NCBI GenBank assembly: GCA_959347315.1
Contig: OY365809.1
Coordinates: forward strand, 5,871,949 to 5,935,948
Origin: Bimastos eiseni
Taxonomy: Eukaryota > Annelida > Clitellata > Crassiclitellata > Lumbricidae
DNA length: 64,000 bases
Reading direction: 5' to 3'
Below, in pieces: positions 50,401-62,400 of the stretch (position 1 is its first letter; each line of letters starts with the position of its first letter). The translations under genes and the position numbers were made by a program. The notes beneath the pieces are model-generated. The model saw nothing but the letters and a program-made list of their open reading frames with translations, did not search any database and was not told the origin of the DNA.

Positions 50401-53400
50401 ACCATCTGAATGATCGCTTGCCTCATCATCCAACTGCTCAGCGCTGTCAGTCTTCGACATCTCTTCAGTGTCCATTAACTCCCTCTTCAGCCACATTGGC
50501 AGTTGCTGCTGCAAATGCACCAGCATCTCCCATTCAGACAATCAGGCCACAATAGAAACCATTGGCAACTTAAATCGATTTAAAAATAACTGAAGTAATC
50601 AAGTCAGAGTCTGAAACCTGAAACCAAGTAATTAGCATTCACGTTTAACACTGTTTAGGCTTGCTCAAGCAGCGCCTTTGCTATGCACTCAAAAGGCGCC
50701 ATACATCTACACATTTACATATTTACTAGCTTAAATAATTCTGTCTTGATTGAAAAGTATGTAATTGCAAGGGCTCAGTTATATAGCGCCTCTTCAAGAC
50801 AAAAATCAACGCCTGTCATCTTTGTAATGACACAACATCATTAAAAACTAATTAACCAACTGGAAGAGTTTTCTGGCATTGATGAAGGTACATGTGTCCC
50901 AGGGTCCATTCTGATGCATTCTAATATAGCCTTAGAACTGTTCGTTTTAGCCAACAACAACATTGAAAATGTGCTATATAAATCTTTGTAATGAATGAAT
51001 GAAAAAAGTAACATCATGTAGATATGGAAGAAGACCACAAAAAACTATCAAATCCGATATCATACAATAATAATCGATCAATACAACATGCTCACAGTTT
51101 TCGACTTTTCAAGTTCAGACGCTTCCGATGAATACTCGTCACCCGCGTCATGACCGGAAACAGAGAGATTGTGCTTCCGAGAGACAAGAATTGCATCAGT
51201 TGCCCTCTTCCTGTCAACAGATGGATATCATTAGTGTACAGCAAACAGGGGTAGTCAAGAGAGCCATATCACTAACCCTTGAGCTGAATGAGGTGTGTGG
51301 TAGCTAATTTGTTTAGGAATTGGCATCGAACAGAACCTCAGCAATTCATGAGAGTAGTTACAGATGGGAATTGATTTAAACGAACCGAGAGATCACGATC
51401 GTCATCTCACAATTCCTGCAGAAGGCAAACTCAATGCTACCAGTTTATTAGCCTGCACTCGGTGAAAAAACATCGATAGGCACGTAACGTAAAATTGGGG
51501 TCCAGGAATAACCTTATTCAATCGTTGGCAAGATGCTAAGGAGACTGAAAGCAGCATCAGACAGAAAAAACGGAGAGTTCACACCTTTTCCTCCTCGAGC
51601 GTCTCCTCGGAGGTGGAGCGGTTGTTTCGACCTGGATGAAAAGGTTGTCTCCATGTCGAAAGATATTTGTCAGGGTTACAGTTAGTGAGAGATCTCCAGT
51701 GGAACTCTGACTGTGAATTCCAGATGAATCCATCCTGAATGGACATATAATGAAGAAAACAAAAGAATTCAAATCAATGAACGGATGGATAGAAGAATAG
51801 ATGACTGGATGGATGGCTGAATAGATGGATGTGTGGATGAATAGATGGACGGATGGATGAATCGATGGATGGATGAATGAATGAATAGATGGATGGACGG
51901 ATGGATGCATAGATGGCTGGCTGAGTGTAACAATGGATGAATGGGCTGATGGACGAATGAGTGTATGGACGGATGTATGAATATATGGATGGATGGATGG
52001 TTAGATGGGTAGGATGAATGGATGACTGAATCAGTAAATGGATGAACAGATAGATGGCTTTCACATAAATGCACCATCAACAGCCAATAGCTGACCTAAG
52101 GAGTGGCACTGGAGTTGATATCATCTCAGAAGAATCTAACAATCCAGTGGTCTCTTTCTCTTTTGGTAGGATGCCACTGCTCAAGTTCAAAATTCGGTCT
52201 AAAACATCAACAGCTTTTTTATAACACAATCAACAACTTAACCTAGACAGCCAACCAGACAGTCGGTCCAAGTGCTTCAGCCAGCCATTCCACGAACTCA
52301 GCTAGCCACATAGCCAATCACTCAGCCATTCCATGAACTCAGTTAGCCACAGATTCAGTCACCCAGCCATTCTTTGAACTTAGCCAGCCACTTAGCCGGC
52401 CATACAGCCAATCCATGAACTCAGCCAGTTCCTCAAGTAGCCATACAGCCAGCCAGTCCATGTACACTGCTAGCCATCCAGCCATTCTATGAACTCAGCC
52501 AGACCCTCAGTTAGCCATACAGCCATGAACTCAGCCTTTCACTCAACTAGCCACACAGCCAGCCAGTCTATGTACACTGCTAGCCATCCAGCCATTCCAT
52601 TCACTAAGCCAGTCATGTAGGAAAAGCATTGGTGATGAAAATGAATGTAATAATTATAGCAGACAATTTCTAAGCACAGCGTAGAAACAGGAAAGGCAGC
52701 CAAGCAGTCTTACGCAGTGGAGTAAAACTGAGGCTGCTGCCTGAAACCGAACCTGACATTGCATCAGCAGATGGCGCTAGTTCATTGCTCTTTGACTCTA
52801 CAAAACGTTATGTCACAGCAATAAGCAGGATAGTGGTGCTTCAGCCCAAGGAGTATGTGTAACAGTCAAGTAATCGACAAAGAAAACTCGTGATTTCGTG
52901 GATTCTGATATATGTACATATAAAAGTCAAATATTTATATACATGCACAATTGCACAATGATGCATCTATAGATACAATGTAATGAAAAGCAATGCAGGC
53001 TCACTACCGAGCTGAAGCCATTATAATAAATATTTAACAAATAATTTTATATATTCGAAGTTTTTGGCTCATTGCTCCTAAATTAAAATTGCTGACAAAA
53101 GCCTACTTTTGGGCTGGCAGCTCACATATATTATTCAGACATCAGATTTTCGCACAAAAGACAACATCAGAAGAAAAATGTAAATGAAGTCTCTAACCCA
53201 ATGCCTCGTTGCCTGGTTCCCTCACACTTCCTGTGCTGCTGTTAGCACTTGTCGTACTCGGCTGTCGCGAGTAACAGCCAGACGAACTGATGTTTGGAAC
53301 CTTTGCAGTCATACTCTGCACAGAGGAGGAACTGCTGGGGCTTTCAACAACCAATGTTGGTCTCTTCAGACGCAATCCCCAAATGACTAGACTGAAGTCT

Positions 53401-56400
53401 TTTGTGGCAGCCACAGTGTTGTGTTCGCCACAAGCTGCACACTAGGCATTGACAACACAAACAAACCGCAATGTTATTCAACTATCTTGTGATCATACAA
53501 TGTGGACACTTTTTATTTATTCTAGTGTTAACATTAAGCCTTATATCTATTGTCATTTTATAATTTTATAATATATTTATATATATATACATATATATAT
53601 ACTAATAAATGAAATACAATACACACAGACACAAGGATTCAGAATTTTTACATTTTAGTCTGTAATATACGTGATATTGAAATTGGTGAGATTAAGATTA
53701 AGTCAGAGTGGTTGTCCAAGGATACCTACCAAGTGAAGTCAGGCTTTCAGAAGACAAGAGGTGGAGAAGAAGGAAGTGTCTTGATTGTGTTTAGGTCAAG
53801 AGAAACATGAAAGCAGTGGGTTAGAATCATTTAAAAAAAAAGAGATTTCAGTTTAATATGGAAAGCTTGATGAGTGGTGTTTGTCTTCATTTAGAATTTG
53901 ATGCCATACAAGTCTTTGGAAGTTAACTGATGTTCTACAGTTACATCTACATACTAAGATCAGTTAGTCGTTCTATGTTCTCATTAGACCCGCATTTCGA
54001 TATGTCTCTTGATCGGGGTAGAATTTGAGGCACCACTATCAATCACCTTCACCATGATAATTATAACCATCAGAATTTACGATTAACATTATTGTTGTCA
54101 CATCACTGTCTTGGTCACAACTGTCATCATAATGATCAGCATCACTACCATTATCATCATTCATTCATGTCGAAATTTATATATCACCCTTCGAGAAACC
54201 TACTCAAGTAGATGTTCACAGATGCTATACCATCCTATAAGATGTCTAGTGTGTAGGGAAATTGAACAGGTTCATCACTCCCAGTGTCATATTATGATAT
54301 GCAGCCAGTTGATATGGTGCTTACAAATGCTGGGTTCTGGCGAAAGAACTTGACTTCAACTGGAACGGTCTGTGGCCGATTGTTAGCCACTCCAGACTGA
54401 GAGTCGCTGTAACAGCCAAACGTAAAGACATGACCGGGTTCAACGATGACACAGCTGTGACGTGGTCCAAGCGACACGTCAATGACACGGCGACGAGCCA
54501 ACGCCTTGACAATCGTGAAAAGCTTGACTTCTGCGACTTCACACTGTATACAAATTGACAAATAAATTTCAAGACTAAAATGCACAAATTCTGAATCCTT
54601 GTGTCTGTGTGTAATGTATTTCACTTATTAATTTATATAGCGCCACAGTGACCAATCAGGTGCACTTCCAATGCGAGAACACCAAGAGTAGAAAAAGGCT
54701 TTGATTAGAGAAAAGAAGTTAGGGAGAGACCCAGATGTAATACGTAGAGATGAAGGAAGAGCATTCCATAGCAAGGCCCAATGCTGGAAAAACATCTAGT
54801 TTGGTCCATAGTGGCCCTAACTCACAGAACAAAGGAAACATGTCATGTCCTAAGAGTAGAGAGGTCGATGAGAAGCTGCAGAAAAATGGGAGTGAATGTT
54901 ATTCCTTAGATACTTAGGAACAATAAAAATGTGGATCTTTAACGACCAGGACAAGAACTCTGAACTGAATGTGAGCTGTTAAAGAAAGTCAGTTCAATAT
55001 TATTTATTGACCAAAAATGACGAGATGTGAGAGAATTTAGAAATGTGAGCAATAAGTCTGACAGAGCAGCATTGAGAACTGACTGAGTTCAGGCAGACAT
55101 TGACGAGTTAAGTATGTGCATGTATCGGTGTACATATCTGAATCTGTGTACACATGTGTGCTTGCATGCACACATATCATGTAAGTATGTCTGTGTGGTA
55201 TGTACTAACCTTGTTGAACATGTTTTTCATGGACATGAGAAACCCCTGACGCTGATTCAAACCCAGTTTGTTCTGTTCGTTATTGCCACAAGCCAGGATG
55301 CTGTGTCCGTCTGTCAGCAACATTGTGCCATCAGTGCCACACCAGCTCTTACGAACGACCACCTTCTCCTCAAATGGCACAACCATCGGTTGACAACTAA
55401 AAGATCGGAAGCGAAATCAGTCTCAGACACCAAACCACGAATGTCCAATAAATTAAAGTTAAATAGCTAATATCAACTGTATTATAAGTATCCATACTGT
55501 GCAATTACAAGATAGTTGAATAACATGGCCGGTTGCTTGTGTTGTCAATGCCAAGTTTGTGGCTTATGGCGAGTGCAACATTGCGGCTGCCACAAAAGAC
55601 TTCAGTCCAGTCATCTGGGGATTGCATCTGAAGAAACCAACAATGGTCATTCAGATAGTTAAGTTGATGATGATGATGTTAATTTGGCTCCTAACAATTA
55701 TGGCATAGTAATTCTGTGTTCAATGTTGACTGACTTGTGCACATTGGACACCTAATCTATATATAAAATGCTGCATAGTGCGTACAGACTCCTGCATAGA
55801 AAACTGAAAAACAGTTATTTAAGGATTCAGTATATAAATAAATAAATATATATATAATTTATATATAATTAGAATTGCATGTACTTTGGCCATAAAATTT
55901 TAATTCAGTCTGAGACTCTCTGATTTTGCATAAATGGTTAACGAATATGCTTACAAGCTCTGTTCGTTACCCAATCCGAGTCTTCCATTCGCTCCATTTC
56001 CCCAGGTAAAGACCTCTCCATCGCTACCGACCGCCACAACATGACATTGACCGGAAGCGACAGAGATAACATTCACACTGAAACATTCATGTCACAATAT
56101 GTCCAATAAAGGATTATGATGATACTTAAGCAATTACAATAAGCATCCTGTTGCAAAAAACATAGCCTATCAGATTGCTGTGACATCTGATGCAGCATGC
56201 CGGTAGATTGGTTAGAGCACGCGGCCTGTAACACCATGATTGCGAATTCAAGACTCCACTGAGATGGTTTAACATGTTGAGACCTTGAGCAAGTCTTTCA
56301 CACACAGTTGTTATTAGTCATTGATACTCTGTCATACAATTGTGTGAGCACCTCTGTGGAATAATTACAGACAGAGAGTAATATCAAAAGCCATTGTATC

Positions 56401-59400
56401 ATAATCAATTCTATGGTCAACACCTCGAATTATAGATGCAGCCATTCACATTTGTAAATCCATAGTATGGCTGGCTGCTCCAGGTTCAAGTGGAGCAGCC
56501 AACTCAATTTTTATTTTCTCTCTCTGTCTCTCTCTCTCTCTGTATGTGTCTGTCTCTCTCTCTGTCTCTGTCTGTCTGTCTCTCTCTCTCTCTTCCGTCA
56601 AGCATGAACTGACGATGAAATTTTCACAAAATTTCTCCATTTTTCTCTGTCCGTGATTGTGTCCATTGCCATTCTCATATCCATGTCTCTGTCTGTGAGG
56701 CCCTGTTTCACATTGTCCATCTATGTTTTTGTCTGCCTCCCTCTGCTCCTTGTTCCTTCCACATGTCCTTACTCTTTATTTTTATTGTACCCCAAACAAA
56801 ACAATAGAATGCTGACATACAACCAGGAAAGGTCAAATATCAAAAACATCAGGTGAGTGCAAAGTTCGCTTGCAATGAATTATAAGGGGAACATCGTAAG
56901 TTCTCTTGCAGCCTAGTTGCAGGATCTGAGGCAGAGCCCCAGTTGATAAGGCATTTAGGAGCCTTTGGAGACCAATGGAACATAGCCCATTCTAAGATAG
57001 ATAGCACTGTTTACCAGGTACCTAAGATTGCTTTATAAGTAATTATAAAGATACTGGAAGTGACCATCCGTTAGCGCCTTGAGCATTATGACATCAGTAC
57101 TAAGAAGTCATTAAACTATTTCAACAAACCTGAGTAAAGCCTCTATAAGGCGTGGCTTTGAAGTGGACGCCCTGTCACCATGTCCCAGGCAACCCTGTAA
57201 GCCATCTCCACACGTCATTATGATGCCATTATCACTGGCAAAGACACTAAACCCATCTCCACAGCAGGCTCTGAACACACAACAGGAACAAAACACACAA
57301 TTAAACATAATTTTCTAATTCACATCAAGCACAAATTCACGAGTAGAGTATTCCGTCAGCATCACATTTTCAGCGTTGTACCTTACCACAACAAACTTGA
57401 TCCTGATTACCATCAAAATAATTATTCTTCATTTCAGTGACAGACAAGAAAGTCAATGTCATGTGAGAGACAGAAGTCACGTAAATATCTTCAGCTTTCT
57501 TTCCTCTTAATTGATCAAATCTCACAAGCATGCTTATGTGCCATCCTTTTCCTGGCTTTTTATCAAAGCTCCTCACCACAATTACCCCTGATAAGAGCCA
57601 CTGAGATAAACACAATGACTTTCACACTTAAGCTCAAGCAGGCTCAAAACGCCATTTCAGATAAACAAACTAAAAAGGTTATGTGTCCATAATAATATAA
57701 TTGTTATTAATATTTTCACTATTACTATCATTAATACAATAATATAATTCTTAAATGCCCCACTATCCAACGATCAAGCATCAATCGATGGGACTGAGAA
57801 ACTGTAAGTGAAGGACCCACTCAAGATTTGCACAGAGTAACTGTCTCAGGGAAGGAGTTTCAAACCCATAGCCTCCATGTTACAAGACAAGCACTCTAGT
57901 CAGTTGGCCACCACACCCCATGTACAAATATCTACAAGAAACATCATTTACGGTAGTAGGAAGCATCATTAAATAGATTCTTCAAAGCCAATGTTTTACC
58001 CAAATAAAAAATGTGGTAATACAATAAATGTCAAAATACAAATGTAAAATTTGCTCAATATACAACCACCTATATACAGAGCAAAAGACTTAAACTTCAA
58101 GATACCTGACGACTGATTTGCCCTTAAGGGCTTCGACCAGGGTAGGCTTTGTGGTGGACTCCAGGCTGTCCAGACCGAGCTGACCCTTACTACCATCACC
58201 CCAACTGTAGACCATATGCTCCAGACTGACCACTATTATGTGACCATTACCCACAGCAACCTTGCAGATACACAGATCAGCCAAAATTACAAGCACGAAA
58301 ATCCATCTTAATTAGAATTCTGTCTCATTAAATTTAATGTACACCGAAGTGCCAATATGCAATTAGGTAACAAAAGAATATACTTACTTAATTACTTACA
58401 TAACTATAGAGAGATATATATAAATTGCTGTTACCACAATTGCGAGTGGGCACAAGTTCCTTCTCATAATGCACTCGATTATAAAAATAATGATATGATA
58501 TGAGGCTCCCAAAGATAGCGTAATAACAGGTTTACAGTGTAATACAAGAGTTAAATGGTTGATTACCTCTCCTCACAAGACAATCTAGTGACGGAGGGAT
58601 CTGGAGCAAGTCTGTAACACACACTTGATACTAACTGACTCCTCTGTTCATGATATAGTGGAGCTAAATAAATGAAATCCTTGTGATGAAATAGTTTGTA
58701 TATTTAAATCTAAGAAAATAAGCGCCTGGAAGAACATTATCAACACATGATGATTATGACGTACATCAGAGATTTTCAGTTTCCATGGTAACTTGACAGG
58801 AATCAGCTGAAGTGAAGACATTTGGAAATAGTAGAGAACAGACCTAAGATTGAAAAACAGAAACAACGAAAAAAAAATCACTTAACACGACATGAATCAA
58901 CTCTGTTACGACACAGTGTCGCTAAGCAGCAACTAATAATACAATACAATACAACTGTAAGTCATGGATGGCCCTCCTTCCAAAGTTCACAAGTGCACAC
59001 GACCTTATGTCAGAACATAGATGGTACAGAGCAATTGTTTGCGAAGAATTTGTTCAGGGTCCATACACAGTGTTTAACCGCCTGAGTCAAATCTGTACCC
59101 TCTGCGTTACAGGTCAAACAGTCTAACGAATCGGCCACATAAAACCTATCATCATCTTATTCCCAAGATAGGATTATGTTAGGGAACGTTTGTCAACTGA
59201 CCTCAGTTTTTGCATCTTATTCCTACGAAACCCAGACGCCTCTGAGGAATACTCAAGTTCTTCACACTTTGTCATTGGTTTGTCGTGAAGCTTCATCACC
59301 TGTATGAGCGGATAAAAACAGCAGTCTGGAAAATGGAGAAATAAAACTCTACCATGTGAGAGAATGAAGAATAGCCTGAACGAGAGCTAGATCAAAATAA

Positions 59401-62400
59401 TGAAGAAAAGATTAAATGGTGGAGTAGAGAAGAAATAAGCCACCAGGCTCAAATGTTCATAACATTAATAATTATTAATAAGATATTAATGACATTATTA
59501 ATAGTTCCAATATCTATATTCCTATACCTGCATGAGGCTTTAAAGACTGTTTTTTCAATGGTTTGTCGCCTCTGTTTAGGTTGCACCAAGATGGGTGCCA
59601 TAGAAATATGTAAATACAATCAACAGGTGATTGTATACCTGTGGAAGTCCGACAGAGCATAAATCAGCAGCTGATGGTCGGCACTCTGGCTCCCTCTGCA
59701 ACATGTCCATCATTAGCTTCTTCAACTCCTGGCTGTACTTGCCTTTAATTGGAGCAAATTGACCCTACAGAACACAACGAAAATTGACTACCATTTAGAA
59801 AACATTGACACCTTTAAAAAGCACCCATAATTGAACCAATGACGCAGATGCTTCACATACAGCAACCTTGTGAAAGCAATCGTCTGTTTCCATTGTCTGC
59901 CTCCGAGCTGAGCTCAGAGTAATTGTAAGTATATGTCTTACAAAGGCGCTATATAAATATATGGAATGAAAGAACAAAAGCCTGAAAGTTGCTTCTTTTG
60001 TGCAAGTGACCATACATCGTTTAAAAAATCTATTTATTGCATAGTACTGAAAACACCCCAAAATCCACCAAGAATCACCAAATAAAGCATACCTGGTAAC
60101 TCAATTGTCATAATTGTGGTAGCTTTCAAAATATATTTAACGTGACAATCTCCGTCGATGTATTATATGCTGGTGATTCCAACTCAGAGATAGAACAACA
60201 CACCTTCATGATTTTATTGACGAGTGCTGGGAGGTTAGATCCGTTGAACGTTCTCTTCAGGCAAGCCATTTCGTACAGTATGCAGCCCAGAGCCCAGACG
60301 TCTGACTTGTCGTTGTACGGCTTCCCTTCACACTGCATTTCACACAGAAAAACTCGATTAAATCCAATCAAAACCATCTAACATAATATATCATATGATC
60401 CCTGACACACGTCAGGAATTTTATGTATTCAAGTCGAATCCAAGGATCATCTTTGTCCCAAAGTGTCCAGTTCATAGCTAATCGCATTGACGGTCATAAC
60501 CCAGGGATGTCAGCTACATTTTCTTCATGGGCGATGAACTCGCTTCTTGACCTGTTGATCGCTTATCAATGGTTGGGTTGACGTGAAATAGCCTTTCCTC
60601 AGATCTGTGAATTCTTCTGTGCTAGGGAATCTGCATGCACCTTATACAGGTATCTGAAAACTGTTGCTTTTTGCCGTAGTTGGGCTGGGAGCGCCTCCAA
60701 GTAAGTTGTCTTGGAGGGTGCTATATAAGTCCTCCGAATGATCGAATGAATTACTGCTCATAATGGTCAATATTGTCCTTAGTGTAATGATCATAAAAGA
60801 CAATAAATTATTTGTAGGCGATTTAAAACTAAATAAAAACTGAATAAGCTGACCATCTCTGGGCTGATGTAGTAAGGGGTACCGAGAACAGTGCTCGCTC
60901 CGCCATTTGCAGATGACATGAGTTTCGCTATTCCAAAGTCACCGACCTTCACGACTCCATCTTTCGTTAGGAAAATGTTATCAGTCTTCAAGTCTCTAAA
61001 AGCAATTGAGAACAACAATTGATAAACAAACAAATACCACACATGTTGAAATTGTATTGTATTTTATCATTTATAGAGTGCCTCTAGTAGACCTCCATAC
61101 AATACAATACAATACAACAGCAATTGGTATTGCCCTCCTTCCTAAGTTCCTAAGTGCACATGACCATATGATAGAGCACGCCGATAGCACTTCTGAGTGA
61201 CGGACTTGCTCTTGGACCCTACACAGTAACTGCTTTGGCAAAGGCTAAACCCATACTCGAACTTTTCTTGAACAATTTGCTACATTATCATTAAGAAATA
61301 CTACCAGACAGAAACGATAAAGAAGAAAAACATCGTAACATAATCATTCAAGCAGATAAAATCAGAAATAAAACAGTATGGTGTTGAATCACATTCTATT
61401 TAGCTCATTTTATACAGACAAAAAAACACTGATCTAATTGCAATGAAACCATAATAATGTCCACACGTTTTTTACAAAAATTTTCTGTCTAGACTACATG
61501 ATAACCTGATGCTTTCAGACATTACTCTCACAGTCAGTGAGTTAGTTAGTGAGTTACACAAATGGCAGATGGGAAACAAGTGTTACAGATGACAACAAAA
61601 ACATTTGCAAGAAGGAAACTTAAAATAACAATTTCTAGATTATAATTCATTGGAACAAATTGTGAATGTGAGTCAAATTGACCGGTGCAAGATATTGTGC
61701 TGATGGATGCAGTTGATGGCTACGACAATCTGAGAGAATATGGCCAGGATTTCTTTCTCCTCCAAAGGTTTCTCCTTCTGTGATAGGAACTGAGCCAAAG
61801 TCCTATAATACAGAACAACATAACTATGTAAGACATCAACAACGTACTACAATTGTAATATGTCATGGTAACTCAATTGAAAATGTTTCAATAGTAACTC
61901 AATTTTAATAATTGTCGTGGCAACTGTCACATTATTTTTGACGTGACAGTTGTCACTGATGTCATCCATACTTGTGACTCATATAAAAACTATGGCCCTG
62001 TTCGCTGATTGGGCTCTGATTGTGACTTTTGTTCATGAACATAATTACATCTAGCATTAAACAATCTCACACAATTTATATAGCGCATTTCACTGACTGA
62101 CCCTCCATCAGCATATTCCATTTCGATCATGAGCGTGCCATCCTCTTCAAAACTGTCATAGTAACCGATGATGTTTGGATGGTCGAGCATTGCCAAGACC
62201 CTCACCTGACACAAAAACAACATAACAGTTACTGAATAGACACTTAACCAACAAGTATTTATTTCTTAAGTAAAAGTTTAAGAGTGCAAGTAAGTATACA
62301 ATTAATTAATAATTTCTTATAATAAAATTTAAGCTTACGAAAGTCAATAAGCATTATAGGAATCCACTGGTAGCAAATTAACAATTAAAAAAATTTCTAA

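Larger units (their letters stand above)
53198..58843 (-). other. NEK9: RCC1-like repeat exons of the NEK9-type gene (residues about 291-673)
   Basis: Successive exons carry RCC1 blade signatures: [16 protein letters not shown] (58106-58260), [15 protein letters not shown] (57130-57270), [16 protein letters not shown] (55955-56077), [15 protein letters not shown] (55210-55396), [17 protein letters not shown] (54325-54543) and [20 protein letters not shown] (53198-53441). The LACG-NE-NKLGLNQ blade is what I remember of NEK9. In NEK9 this propeller restrains the kinase and binds partners. The blade at 54325-54543 is degenerate (SQSGVA where GQLG is usual). Confidence 0.9.

Noticed and set aside
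51769..52080. Ser/His/Pro/Ile repeat proteins on the minus strand
   Set aside because: Translations of the GATG minisatellite inside an intron.
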